Below, piece by piece: positions 36,884 through 50,253 of a stretch of DNA of 64,000 bases (positions within the stretch are counted from its first letter, which is position 1; each line of letters opens with the position of its first letter). This DNA comes from Diogma glabrata (Eukaryota > Arthropoda > Insecta > Diptera > Cylindrotomidae): positions 70,908,033 through 70,972,032 of the forward strand of contig OY856187.1 of the NCBI GenBank assembly GCA_963693315.1, given 5' to 3'. Position numbers and translations under genes: made by a program. The notes beneath the pieces were generated by a model that was not told the origin of the DNA, did no database searches, and was given only the letters and a program-made list of their open reading frames with translations.

Positions 36884-38832
36884 GGACAAGTGCGAATAAA
36901 ATTCGCTCGCCAAGGTTTCCGTGAATGTAAAAGAACACAATATCAAAAATAAATGACATTAAGTTATGTTGTAAAGTCTTTATATCGCCAGACACCAAAA
37001 TTATTACTTGAGGTTAAATCTTATCCATAGCTGTTTATATTAACTAAAGAAAGATTTAATGGTTTAAATTGAGAATATTTTTTCTATAAACTAGAGTCAA
37101 AATTTAGGGTGGTGGTGGTATACATATACTTAAACTAAAACTTTTTTAACAATAACTAAAAAACTGTGCATTGAAAAATTCTAAAAAATATTGCAATGTT
37201 TCTTAAATTAAGTGCTCTTTCAAATGACACCACTCGCTTGGGTCAAAAAGAGTTTTTTTTTACCCTCCCCCACACCCATCCCCTAAACACACAATCACAT
37301 AATTATTTGAGACTTTGCTATACTTGTCATTTAAAGTTTACGAAACTTCTTGTCTATATGCATTTTTCCAAATTTTTCTGTCAATCAGTGTCGAAAAGTA
37401 GGGAGCACGGTTTGAAAGTTTTACTTTTTTGACAATAACTCGAAAACTTTCATATGACACCCCACTCGCTTGGGTCAGAAAAAGTTTTTTTTGCCCTCCT
37501 TACACCCATCCCTTAAACACACAGAAATATGACTATTTGAGAGTTCGCTATAATTTTTGTTCAAAATATATCAAACTTCCTGTCTCTGTGAATTTTTTCA
37601 ATTTTTTCTGTCTATCAGTGTCGAAACGTACGGGGGGACGCTCTGAAATTTACACATTTTTCAGAATAACTCCAAAACTGTGCACCGCAAAATTCTAAAA
37701 AAAATTGCAATGTTTCTTAAATTATGTGCTCTTTTAAATGACATCCCACTCGCTTGGGTCAAAAAAAATTTTTTTAACCCCCTTACACACACAGAAATAT
37801 AATTATTTGAGAGCTCGCTATAATTTTCGTTCAAAATATAGCAAACTTCCTGTGTCTGTGAATTTTTTCAATTTTTTCTGTCTATCAGTGTCGAAACGTA
37901 GGGGGAGGGGGGCGGTCTGAAATTTGCATATTTTTTAGAATAACTCAAAAACTGTGCACCGCAAAATTCTAAAAAAAATTGCAATGGTTCTTAAATTCAG
38001 TGCTCTTTCAAATGACACCCCACTCGCTTGGGTCAAAACAGTTTTTTTTCACCCTTCCCCAACCCAATCCCTTAAAAGTACAAAAACTATAATTATTTGA
38101 GGCTTCGCTATAATTTTTGTTCAGAGTTTATCAAACTTCCTGCCTCTGTGAATTTTTTCAAATTTTTCTTTCAATTAAGCTCGAAATGCAAGGGGAGACC
38201 AACTTTTTGTCAAAAAAAGTGACAATAATTCAAAAACTATGCATTGGAAAATTCTAAAAAAATGACAATGTTTCTAATTAAGTGCTCTTTCAAATGACAC
38301 TTCACTTGACCTAGTTCCAAATGATGTTTTTACCCCTTATCATTCCCACCCCTTTAATAAATATAGTTATGAGTATCTGCCACTTTTCTATATTTTTCAT
38401 TAAAAACCTACTCATTTTTCTATCATTCCAAATATATTTCAAGATTTTCGATGAAGTAGGGTCGGAGTTAATCGCGGCTTATTGCCTTAATATAGAGAAA
38501 ACGTCATTTTTCAGAATTATACAAAAAATGGTGAGGTGTAAAATTCCAAAATACATTTTTGAGGAATGCGGAAATGAAGCCCTTTCATATGATATCCTAC
38601 TCGTCTCGATAAAAAAATGTATGTTTTCAAAGGCTTTGCATCGTACCTCTTTAAAACAAACGAACACAACTTTATTTATTTTTTAACCCGCCATATTTTG
38701 TGGATAGGTTAGTTTTATAAGCACCTCAAATTTTTAAGTTCATCGGATTATGGTTCACGAGATAATCGAAATAATGTGAAAAACACGTTGTACTCTCTTC
38801 AATAGTGTTCCTTATAAAAAACGGAACCCTAA
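36884..38832 (+). repeat. GTCGGACAAGTGCG repeat element with five ~280-bp internal tandem units
   Basis: It starts AAGTCGGACAAGTGCGAATA and ends ACGGAACCCTAA, termini known to me from a widespread arthropod repeat (AAGTCGG...CAAGTGCGAG at one end, CGGAACCCTA at the other). Between them the block CTCGCTTGGGTCA, with CCTTACACCCATCCC and CTTCCTGTCTCTGTGAATTT, recurs near 37231, 37464, 37747, 38021 and, degenerate, 38305. Open frames across it are repeat by-products. Confidence 0.85.
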
Positions 38833-38839
38833 GAATAAA

Positions 38840-41425
38840 GAAGACCATATAAAAAACCAAATCTACAAAACAAAAAAAAATATGAAAATAGATGCAAAAT
38901 GGATATGAAAAATAGTAATATATGAAAAAAATAGTAAAAAAAAATAATAAAAAAAATTAAGAAAAACTTATCTTAAAGTGTTAATTGTTGAGTTTATTGC
39001 AGAATAATTCAAATCGTTTGCCACTAATTGCCAATCCAATAATTTATTTCTTTATTAATTATCGACCGCCCGTTTCCTTACCACAAACACAACTTGTATA
39101 TGTATTCTTCTGGTTGAATTAAACTAATCTTCTGCTAATGCTGATAACGAACCAAAAACAAATCAGCTATCGGTCGAACCAAATTTATTTTTAGCCACCA
39201 TGACCCGACTTTCTTACAACAACTGTATGATGAACAAAAAGAGCAACGGTTTCGCTGTCCTTGAAGCCACTTCTTCAACTTTTATAATTTTCCTCTTACT
39301 TTACTTTAATTTCAGGCAAATTTACAGATTCCGGATATTTGTATGCATCTCACAGATCGGGCGCTATATATTCAATTACTCCACGGTCATATACATAAAA
39401 AAACACAATCACAATTGACTTTCTTTTCAACAAATTTAATTGGTTCAAGTCTCAGAAAAAAATACAATGTTTTGTTGTCACCTTAAAAATATGATCTATC
39501 ATAATTAATATTGCAAAATATGGTATCTTACCTAGAGTGCTAAATTAAATGTAATTTTTAAAATCTATCTGATTTTACTCATCGGCTTAGTTTAAAAAAA
39601 AACTTTTTATTTATCTCATCGTTATCTTTAGTTGTCTCATTTTTCAAACAAATCCATAACATCAAACAAAAATATATATGTGTATAGGGTCCTTCAAAAT
39701 TTAATCAATAATTAATATTGCAAAAACATCTCAGTTACAACACACATATCGGATCGTCCTATTCAAATAACACAACATCAACGCACCTGCGCAGATCAAT
39801 TTACTTTATTTTAATATCCGTTCAACAAAAGAAAAATACATATGTCTCACATAAAAACGAAAAATAATATCAAATCAAATCATTGAAATATAAGATCCGT
39901 TATATGCTTTAAAATTATGCATTACAGTGGAACGTCATAAATAGACAAATGTTATTTTATGAAACGAATCCCAAACTGTTTGAATGTATGTTGATTATTT
40001 GAGAACTGTTTATTTTAGATTTTAAAAGAAAATGTCTATTGAATAGGCTTTTGTTGGTCGTTACAGTGTATTATTAAATTAGTTTTTTATACAGAATCGA
40101 TGCCAGTGATGATTTGGCTTGGATTTTGCAATTATCAGAAATTAAACAAGCTGAAAGCAATATGGGTGTCGACAAATAAATCAGGGTGTTGATTGTTTCA
40201 AACTACAGGAAAAGATGGTTTAAAAAATGGTTTTAATTAAATAAAAAAATTTCGTAAGGATTAGTGGAAAATTTCTATCCGTTTAATGGAAGAACCAATC
40301 AAAGTGTCTGCCCTAAGTGTTTAAGCTTATACATAGTTACACTTACACATAGTTAGATAGTTACACTATAATAAAGAGACTTTAATTTGTTTTTGTTACT
40401 TGATTTTTTGTTTTTACTTATTTTAGATAATGTGTTCTGTAAGATTTAGGATATAGCTGATAATAAAAACATATTGCAGAACCAAGAATCAGATAGCCGA
40501 TTAATACCCTAAGTGACAGATTCTGTTCAGGCGAGTGTCTTGTTTGTAGCGAAAATTAAATTTCCATCAAGCGTTGAAGATATTAATCGTCTTCGGGAAA
40601 AGTTAACAGATGCAATAATCAAATACTAAAATTTTTAGGAAACTGATTTTGAGAAAGCAAATTGTTACTTTAACTAAATTAAATAAAATTTTTAGGAAAC
40701 TGATTTTGAGAGGGAAAATTTTTATAAAAATCAATTTTGGTTATTTTCTTTTATTTTTGGATCATTTGATTGTACGCATGTGCCTATCGTGGCTCCTGCC
40801 AAATATGATCTTGTACATCGTAAGCAAATTTATGTCAATCGAAAAGGATATCACTAAAGAAATGTTCAGTTGGTAAGCGCAACTATAAATTCATAACTAG
40901 GAATTTGTTGTAGTTATATATCACAGACTTCATCACTTTGCGTACTTGAGCCGGTGATGGATGACTGGTTGGATTGTTGCGATGAAATTTGTTTAAGGCG
41001 ATGAAAATAGCTGTATCGATATAACGGCATCTAATTCCCTCTCATCATCATGGAAATATAAATATCCATCAACAGTACTATCCCTCCAAATATCCTCGTC
41101 GACTCTATTCATTTGGGTATTCTTCACTGCGATGGTTTCATATTATTGGTTAGGAAATTATTTTAACATAATAATTGAAACGATTGCACTTCATGTAAAA
41201 ATAAACAGAAAATCCTGACTGGAAAATCTCTTATTTACAACCAAAAATTCAAAACAAATCTTATTTACAATCAAAAATTATATAAATGAATCAAAAACAT
41301 TGATTTATTTTTGATTCAAATTATTAGTCCACCAAAATTTCAAACTTTGATTATTACATTCTACTTCGCAATATCTCTCATATTGCAACCAACAGCATCA
41401 TATCTTCACTAAACTGTCCGAAGGC
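38840..41425. other. AT-rich stretch with no supported gene
   Basis: A Kozak-like GCCACCATGACC opens a 72-codon frame at 39200 with no recognised motif. A 27-bp direct repeat (AAAATTTTTAGGAAACTGAT...) occurs at ~40629 and ~40687. Neither is enough for a gene call. Confidence 0.4.
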
Positions 41426-41429
41426 CATA

Positions 41430-41660
41430 AAAGTAACAACCATTGTTCTCTCTGAATACTGAAAACCAACTAATGACACTTCCATTTCCTTTTTTTTTTT
41501 TTCAAAACAAAATATTAATCCAATCCAACAATTGATTTATGCAAAACCGTAAGTGCAATAGATGCAACAACATTAACAATTGCTGCTTCACCTGAATACT
41601 GAAGACCAACCAATGTCAATTTCATGTCTTCTTTTCAAAACAAGCTCTTACATCCAATTT
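41430..41660 (+). repeat. Diverged ~140-bp tandem duplication
   Basis: CTGAATACTGAAAACCAACT...TTTTTTCAAAACAA (41451-41510) is echoed by CTGAATACTGAAGACCAACC...CTTTTCAAAACAAG (41592-41645). Confidence 0.65.
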
Positions 41661-41699
41661 GCAATCATCTTTTACACTTTTGTTCGGCCACCATCTATT

Positions 41700-42830
41700 T
41701 AATTTTTTTCTAATACATGGTATGGTAAAACACAACACGCTCATAATTAAAAACACAAAAAGAGTTATTTGTAATATACATATATCAAAAAATTTTAAAA
41801 TATGTATTTTTTATTTGCTTTATTTTTTTTAAATTGTTGCCAGTTACAATCTTACTACACAAAAATTTAATACAAATACCACAAATCTAATACAAGTACC
41901 ACAAACTAATCTAAAAACAAACTATATTAAATTTGCAAACTAAATTTTGACATTTAATTAGTTAAACAATTTACATTGTAGCTTGTGCCACAATAACACT
42001 CCTGATCCCATCTTAACTTTTTGAGTAAAATTTACATAATCTCCTCGATCGAACAAATGATCGAGTATATATGGTTAAATTCTCCATCTCCTTTTTTTTC
42101 TTTATTATACACTTTATCGCACACAAATAAAAAATTTTCCCATATCATCTAAGATATAATGCAAGTCAACCCTTTCCATATATCATCTCAATAAACAATT
42201 TCTCTACAACTGCAGATAATAATTCTATCTTCAATAAATTTGATCAGCCGTATTAAATCTACAATAATACTATGACTAAGCATTAAAAACAGAAATGGTC
42301 TTCATTTCTGTAGACAGAAATATATATTATTAATCGATGTTGGGTGACACAACAATGTCGCAATTGACTTTTAGTATAGATACCAACGGTATCTATTTAC
42401 CAAGGTTTTAAATTTAAATTTGGTTTTTCGCTGTTAATTACGCGAACTCTAGCCCCAACAAAAGATCTCTAAGTACAAAGATATAATTTAATTTATATGA
42501 CCATGATGGTCTAAAACCATTAAAGAAATTAAAGAATTTAAGAAAATTGAATATAAACATACATTTATCTTACTTTAGTTGCATGCAGTTTGATGTATTG
42601 ATAACAATTTATTTTTCCCTTTTTTTTTCACACCTCTCGCCTTACTTCAGTTAAGTACGAACATAATCTGCAGTTTCTTGCAGTGTTTTACTTTCTCAAA
42701 AAAAGCACTAATATATGATATGCATTCGATCCTCTGGAATCATGCTGATTTTCTTTTTGGTAATTGTCAAAACGTGCTTTTTCCTACTATTTATCAAGAG
42801 CACGGTTGATCAAAAGATGATTAAACATTC
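41700..42830. other. AT-rich stretch with no assignable gene
   Basis: Nothing beyond short A/T-rich frames. Confidence 0.5.
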
Positions 42831-42832
42831 AA

Positions 42833-42976
42833 GTATTTGTGAAACATATGCATTCATTTTTTTCCTTATATTTCTCTTTTCTTCTCCTTCACTTTTTTTT
42901 GCACGTATTTGTGAAACATATGCATTCATTTTTTTCCTTATATTTCTCTTTTCTTCTCCTTCACTTTTTTTTGCAG
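42833..42976 (+). repeat. Almost perfect 72-bp tandem duplication
   Basis: Copy 42833-42904 and copy 42905-42976 differ only at the last base (TTGCAC versus TTGCAG). The near identity marks a recent duplication. The second copy ends in a pyrimidine-rich TTTTTTTTGCAG|G, a good splice-acceptor match. The first does not. Confidence 0.95.
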
Positions 42977-42979
42977 GTA

Positions 42980-44300
42980 TTTCAACCAACACAAAGGACA
43001 CGAAACCTTATTAAACTAATTTTTATTTACAAATTTTTATTTACTTCAATCAAGGTATCATATTTATGAAATTTTTGGAAACTCAACACAACCTTTATTA
43101 CCAATAATTTATAAAAACAGCAACGTAATTTTTTTGTTAATAATTTTTTTTCTTTTTAAACTTTATTTCACAATAATAAAAAAACTGCTTTCTACACTTA
43201 CAGGTGGACAGACGCAACATATATTTTTTTTTTTTGTTCTATATTATAAATTTTTTTATTATTCTATTTCGTTTGAACATTATTCTTTTAATTTTAAATT
43301 GTAACTCACAAAAACAATCGAATAATTTTAATAATTAAGTTTTAAGTACTAGTACAATAATTTGGTTTTAATTTCAGGTTACAACTGACCAAGTTCATAA
43401 ATATTTTTAGTATTTATAGTATTACAAATAAAGTAAAAATGGGAATTATTGATTGTTGATCGTAATGAACTCTCCCGTTTTCGTTTTATTTAGCAAAGAG
43501 ATAAAATATAATAAATAAATTCGAAATATTTTAGAGAGAATACAAACATATAAAAAACTATTATGCTTTTGATGTTTTTTTACAGGAATTCCGAAGATTA
43601 TGTATACTGATTGTTTGGTGATAAACAGTGCTAATGAAAAAATGTAATGTAACCGTATTATACATTAAAATGGAAATGTTTGGTGGTTGAACAAGAATTT
43701 AGTTTCTACTATGCAACGGGAATTCCACATTCATTTGGTTTTCCCGGTATCACTCTAGCACCAACCTCCACACATCTCCTGATTTTCTCGCTAGCAGATT
43801 TCTAATCACTTCGTGTTCTCCACAAAGGTTCTGTTTTCATTAAACTTTTTTTTCAAAAATAACCAAATAACATTTTGTTGATCCACTGTAAGCTGTACGA
43901 TCATGATATATGATAGTATAGCTATAGTTGATCCAAAATTAATATTTAAATAAGTAAAACAAAAACATTAAATTAAGAAACAAGCAAACTGGTTGTGTTT
44001 TTTTTTATTGTTGTCTATACAGTTAATACGAAGTGATTGGAAAGTTGTTGGCGGGAATATGGGAGATACAAGAGAAATAAAAATTAATTTCAGAGAGTCA
44101 GTCAGTTATTTATTCGGAAAAATATTGATTGTAAATTATTAAGTTACGCGTCGTGTATCGAAACAAACCTCAAGGTTTACGCTAATTAAATACATTTCTT
44201 TTTTATTGTAATTAAATATGGTTTCATTAGATTTTTTTATTTCAATTGATTGGTGAATTTTTGTGGTGTTTTCATTTAGTTAGTGTTTATAGTTAAACAT
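42980..44300. other. AT-rich stretch with no assignable gene
   Basis: No recognisable coding, TIR or tandem structure. It would be upstream or promoter DNA if the exon at 44411 is real. Confidence 0.45.
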
Positions 44301-44324
44301 TTGCCGTGTTTTAATTTAATTCGG

Positions 44325-44437
44325 GTACGGCTTCGTTCACGCGGTTTTGTTCTTTTAGCGTACGGTGGTATTAGGAAGAAGCGCGACCGTGAGTGGAGCT
44401 AGAGAGGACAATGGGCGAGGTTGCCAGTCCTCTCCAG
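44325..44437 (+). other. Candidate 5' UTR and first coding exon of a host gene
   Basis: A ~110-bp island is clearly GC-richer than the kilobases around it (TTCGTTCACGCGG, GAAGCGCGACCGTGAG). It ends with ATG GGC GAG GTT GCC AGT CCT CTC CAG followed at once by GTGAGT. The ATG at 44411 has A at -3 and G at +4, a strong initiation context, and CAG|GTGAGT is close to a consensus donor. No downstream exon could be picked out, so the gene is unknown. Confidence 0.5.
44411..44437 (+). CDS. Putative first coding exon, nine codons (MGEVASPLQ)
   Basis: Nine codons from the ATG in good context to the splice donor at 44438, phase 0. The length is too short for any family assignment. The case rests on the local GC rise, the initiation context and the donor. 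It could be chance in a GC-richer repeat leader, but no repeat family in this window contains it. Confidence 0.4.
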
Positions 44438-44914
44438 GTGAGTTTTGGTTTGATTAATTTATAATTAATATTATTATTCTCATGATGGAATAATTTGTTT
44501 GTTGAGTGGAGCTCCTTGGGCGAATCCCGTCGATCAGTTGAATTAAGGTGAACAGTGAACAGGGTGGCCCGTTATTTCAAGGACATCAAAGTTGTGTTAC
44601 ATAACTACGAAATAAATATATCCGTACAATAATTTAACTCTAGGTATATGGAAATATACACCGAAATCACGGTTAATGATGTGAACGGTAAACAGGGTGG
44701 TCCGATACGTTGTTTGCGGTTCATAGTGATAGGACTTATATGTACGTTGATATTGATTGGAGTTATAGGTATGAATAAGGTGTGGTAATTTCGGTAACGG
44801 GAACCCTAAGTTGAGTTAAAGTTGTGATACGGTTCTTTCATCTTTCCCAAATCGTTGTTGTTGCCTTCAAGTCAGCTATGCACATTCGGATCTTGACTGG
44901 TTATTAGGAACGTT

Positions 44915-45352
44915 ACCTAATGGTAAACTAATATGTGCTTTAAAAAGTCTTATAGTATATGACCAGTTTCCGCTTAGGATTCACATACGACGTTTTGGCT
45001 ACATATTGAAATATTGTTTTTAGCCTTTGTTATATATATGGTAAACTAATATGTGCTCTAAAAGTCTTATAGTGTATGACCAGTTTCCGCTTAGGATTCA
45101 CATACGACGTTTTCGCTACATATTGAAATATTGTTTTTAACCTTTGTTATATATATGGTAAACTATTAGGTGCTCTGAAAGTATTATAGTGTATGACCAG
45201 TTTCCGCTTAGGATTCACATACGACGTTTTGGCTACATATTGAAATATTGTTTTTAACCTTTGTTATATATATGGTAAACTATTAGGTGCTCTGAAAGTA
45301 TTATAGTGTATGACCGGTTTCCGCTTAGGATTCACTTACGACGTTTTGGCCA
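44915..45352 (+). repeat. Minisatellite, four copies of a 117-bp unit
   Basis: GACCAGTTTCCGCTTAGGAT followed by TCACATACGACGTTTT occurs at 44961, 45078, 45195 and 45312, each exactly 117 bp apart. Copies differ at a few positions, for example CTAATATGTGCT in the first two against CTATTAGGTGCT in the last two. It lies ~500 bp downstream of the putative first exon, so it would be in that gene's first intron. Confidence 0.95.
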
Positions 45353-48300
45353 CTTGGTGTTCTCGCGTGCACTTTTAACTTATTATTTTTTTTTTCTCTT
45401 TCATCCCTTTCATCATCATCAAGGACTGCAGATTTTTTTTTGTGAACGGTAGTGTTGGTCCATAAAGTATTAGAACCCCCCTTTCCGACTGAGAAGCTTA
45501 GCCTTCCAGGCAGTCCGGACCATAGATATATGTATACGAAAACTTTTAGTTTTCGTGACTATGACTTAGCAAACATCTAAACCGTTACAACTATTAGTTT
45601 ATTGTTCTAGAGTTGGTGTAGATTTCTTATAAAATGCTACCTGTTAAATATCGCGTAATTCGGCGGGCATAAAAACAAAGCAATTAAATGAAAAAATGTT
45701 AAAAAATTATTGACTGACTTGTAGCACACATAAATATTTTATGTTTGTTGAAATGAATTATTTTAATTTAGAGGCCGGATCCGAAACAAATTAACAAATC
45801 ATTAGCGAAATTTTTAAAATATGAATATTATTATTTTAGATTAAAACTCGAAATAGTCCGTCGTTACATAATAGTTTATTGTATTACGAGTACAGAATCA
45901 TTCTAATATCTCACGAGCATAAAATACCAATGTAGTGAGTGCTTTGCGAGTATTAAACTTTAATCTGCCATAATCAGATATGCTTAACTATCAATGGTCA
46001 AAGTTGTTCTCAGTATAGAATAGATTTTTTACAATATTGAAGCTATAGAAAATTCACCAAAATAAGCTAACAGAACATTTTCTGAAAACAAAATTATTTT
46101 CTGCTTCTTGTGCCAAATGAATAAATTATATGCGTTTTTATATTTCTATACTGATTTATTTGCAATTGAGTTAATTAAGCACCCGGTATAGAGTTTAGTT
46201 GATAGGCGATTGTTTCCACAGCTTCTTACGTCTTAAAAAGTAAATTGCTCGACAAACATAACATGTTTGGCGCACGAGTCTATGCACATTTCGTGCACTT
46301 TTTTATTTTAATAACTTTTAATTTTTTTTAAAATATTCTAGTGTATATTTTAAATTTAGTTGAATTTTAACAGTATTTGAGTAACGTCATTCCATATTTG
46401 TTTTAATTTAACATTTTTAAATTATGTAAACATGTATACAAAATCTGCATATAACTTTCAGGCATATATACAAAATATTCGATGTTTGGACTTTTAGGAC
46501 TAGGATCTTCTAATATTTGTAAATGAGACGTCCATTTATTTGCCATTTTTTTAAAGATAAAATTTAAATGAAAAAAATCAGAATTCAAAAATATTAAATA
46601 TTTGGCCTACATATAAAAAATAATATTAATTTTCCACAATTTTCTTAATGTTATAAAAAAATAAACTTAAATATCAGTAAACCGACATGACAAATGACAA
46701 ACAAAAAATATCAAAAAAATGCAATAATATTTTTGAGTTTTTAAAATTAATTTTCAAAGTGTATGTTTGTTTTTTGTGGTTATTTTGATTACCTTCACAA
46801 CCAAATTTCTTTCGCACATAATTTTAGATGAAAATAAATTAAAATTAATCAATTTATTATAACAAAAGTCATATTATCTCATAAAAAGTTAAATGAGTCA
46901 TTTTAGAAAACGTTATACTACTTTTTCACTCTCCATTTTTTTATTCTTTGTTTATTTCTTATCATTAAATAAATTGAGTTTCGCTTCATTTTTTATTATG
47001 CGTGAAACATGCGGCTAAGATTTGTTTGCATATATGTGCTAAGGCGTTTTAGGACATGTGCATGGTATGGTCACATCATGTGCATTACATTTATTATGTA
47101 CAGTTTTGTTAAAATTGTTTTACAGGTTTCTTATCAAACGTGCCACGAGATAAGTAGTAGCTGGCCAGAAAATGTCAGAAATAAATAACATTCCATGTTT
47201 CTTACTACTAAATGTTTTATCTACAACAAATAGTAACTCCTCTTGTCTTTTTTGCACCAAATATAACAAAAATCAATTAAAAAACTCAAAACTGTCTAAT
47301 TCAATTATGAACATACAACAATAACAATAAAAAAGTAATTCACTACATCAGGTTATATATTGTAATATAATCAACATTTTGCACTCATTTTTTGATGGTT
47401 TCACATGGTTTTCCAGTCAAAACCGACTAAGGCCGTCGTTAAATTTAAAAGTGAAAAATTAAAAGAAAAACAAAATTGAAAAAAAACTTAAGGTGATTTT
47501 TCTTCTTTTATTTTTGAATTTTCTTCTCCAAATTTTTTGATTGCTTATTTGTTTTGTAGTGTGAATTTTAATTATCTGTTCTTTAAATTTTAATATATTA
47601 ATAAAAAGGAAAAAAATTCAGTTGAAAATCAAAAGAAATTAAAAATAATATTGGGCAAAAAAAAAACGAAAATATATAAAGAAAAATATTAATATGAAAA
47701 ATTAAATTTTTTTATGGTTTAGTTCGATTTTGGATTGAATTGTGATAAGTTTGTTGGAAAAGTTTCGATCACGATGATGTGTGCTTGAGTTATGTGTTCT
47801 ATTTTAATAATTGATAATATGTTAGAAGTGAATAAAATAAAACCATCGAAGAATGGAAATATTTTGGGGAAAATATAAGGAAGATAGTATGTTAAATTTA
47901 TGTTATTTATTTAATTGAAGTTAATATTTAGTGGATAGTGGAAAGGTGTTATGACACTCACATTTATTTTTTTTATAATTTCTGAAATGACTAATTCCAT
48001 TTAGAAAATCTAAATAGACTTTTTAAAGATTTATACGTTCAATTTTATTCCAAGTATGAAAATAAAGATTACGCTATATTTTACATATCAAAATATGATT
48101 TCTTATCACACTTCAATCTTTTTTGTTTATTCAGAAGTATTTACAAGAATGTTGGCGTTTTAATAACAATCAATATATATATATTTTCTATAATAACTAT
48201 ATTTATCTACCAGATAATTTTGATTAAAACATTTGAGTAGTTATTTTGTGAAAATGTTGTTTCTAAGGCTTCAGTTATGTAAACTAGGTAGCAAAAAACT

Positions 48301-49521
48301 TTTTAATGTAATTCAAACAAACAAACATTTGTAATAAATTGAAAAAAGATATTGGTGACTAAATTTATGCAAAAGAAATTGTTGTTGATCAACAACCAAA
48401 ATCTCCAATCCAAGTCACTGAAACGAGTTCAGTTTATCTAACCCTCTGTTGCACATATAAATTTTTTGAATAATCTCATATATTTTCAAAATAATTTAAG
48501 AGCAAATTGGTTTTTAAAGAACAGTAATTTTGAATTTGTTTCCCCTAAATAGGGCTGAACACCACTTAGAACAATATAAATATATAACAAATTTAGTTTT
48601 CTCGTTAAACAGTTGCTAATAAAAATTGACAGATAGATTTTTATTTCGAAACTAATATTGGACTTCTTACAATAATTTTTTCAGTTTAATACTTTACTTT
48701 AAAGAATATTTTCATTCGATTCTAAGAAATTTCCAACAGGAAAAACTGGACAGTCATATGAACTAACAAAAAAAATCAACTGTTTTGGCCGTCTAAGGTC
48801 AATTGTCTAATTATTTTAAGATCTTTACTAACTGGTGATAATTTGTTTAATTGTTCTATAATATTATGTATTGAGTCAAATGCATTAATGATAATCTGTG
48901 GATTATATCAAAATTAAGATTTTATTCAACTCTGCTGACGAATGCCAGAAGCTTTATCATAGTTTTCTAGTAATTTGTGTTAATATTCATAACAAAATTT
49001 TTATTTTGGTTCATAACAAATACAAATAAACGATTTTCGTCTTGGGTTTTCACCTAATGATCTTTTGCTAACAAAACAATGCTAAGCAAACCAAACTCGA
49101 TACCATCCGATACTACAATTTAGCCGATCTCCTACACTTAAAAATGTGGAAGCAATCGAGGGCGCCAGAATATACAAAAATAAATGTGCCCTGATTGGTG
49201 AGGCATAAATGCATTATTAGTGTAAGAACTACAGAACTTTACAGTGTGTTTTTATTTCAAGTATGAATCTGATCTTTTGGTCAGATTCAGCGTCAGTTTC
49301 CAGATCACGAATATCAGTTTTTTGATAATTTAACCAGCCTTCAATGATAACATTCCAAATGTTTTAATCATTTTATCTGTCATATTTAACAATCATAACA
49401 TCGTTTTTATTGTAACAACTGTTGAGGTTGATATAGGAACAGAATTACTTGCTCGGCTTAATAACGCAACTCTAAAGTTCCTTTCGTCATTTTTATATGT
49501 AATTATTTGCAAGCCGATAGT
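45353..49521. other. AT-rich stretch with no assignable gene
   Basis: No motif-bearing frame, TIR pair or array. One small hairpin (GAATCTGA...TCAGATTC) at ~49264-49289. The TTCCAGGCAGTCCGGACC segment near 45508 is GC-richer but unassigned. Confidence 0.45.
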
Positions 49522-50253
49522 AAAATAAAAAGTCAGACAAGTGCGAATAAAAGGGGGACCAATTTTTGTTGCACTTTTTTAACAATAATTAAAAAAGCGT
49601 GCATCGCAAAATTCTTAAAACAATTGTAATGTTTCTTAATTTGGGTGCTCTTGCAAATGACACCTCACTCATGCGGGTCAAAAAACATTTTTATCACCCT
49701 TCCCCTTCCCATCCACTAAACAAACAGAAATAAAATCATTTGAGACTTCGCTATATTTTTCGTTAAGGGTTTATCAAATTTCCTATCTCTATGAATTTTT
49801 TCAAATTTTTCTGTCAACTAAGCTCGAAACCAAAGGGGTGGGTGGGATCAACTTTTTGTTGCACTTTTTTGACAATAATACAAAAAATGTGCACCGTAAA
49901 ATTCTAAAAAAAATTACAATGTTTCTTAAATTAAGTGAAAGAGCTCATGATTCCCACCCCCTTTATAAATACGATTACCAGTATTTTACAGTTCGCTATA
50001 TTTACAACTTTTCTATATTTACAAAGTTTTTAAAGTTTTTTTTGATGAACAGGTTCGGAACTAAGTAGGGAAACGGGTCTCCTTATCTATGTCTTTAAAA
50101 AACAAATATTTGCAATTTTTTGGCGTGGACAAATACATTTATAACTGTAAAAAATTCCAAAATTATAGCACTTATAGTTTGTGAGAAAATCGATTATGTA
50201 GAAATTCGGACGGACAGCGAAGTCTCACGAATTAGGGAACCCTAAAAATATCG
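49522..50253 (+). repeat. GTCxGACAAGTGCG repeat element, shorter second copy
   Basis: It starts AAGTCAGACAAGTGCGAATA and ends AGGGAACCCTAAAA, like the copy at 36884-38832. It has about two and a half ~280-bp units (blocks at ~49660 and ~49935) instead of five, so unit number differs between copies. Confidence 0.85.

Noticed and set aside
37196..37920. Three successive similar proteins that might suggest a small gene family
   Set aside because: They are translations of the ~280-bp tandem units. Similarity follows the DNA repeat, frames are not conserved in other units, and no start or splice signals fit.
39200..39418. Frame starting at a perfect Kozak-like GCCACCATGACC
   Set aside because: The product has no recognisable domain, and neither a supported splice site nor a repeat match backs it. 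A good start context alone is not enough.
42715..43014. 99-codon frame with two identical hydrophobic segments
   Set aside because: The repeat in the protein is just the 72-bp DNA duplication of T-rich sequence.
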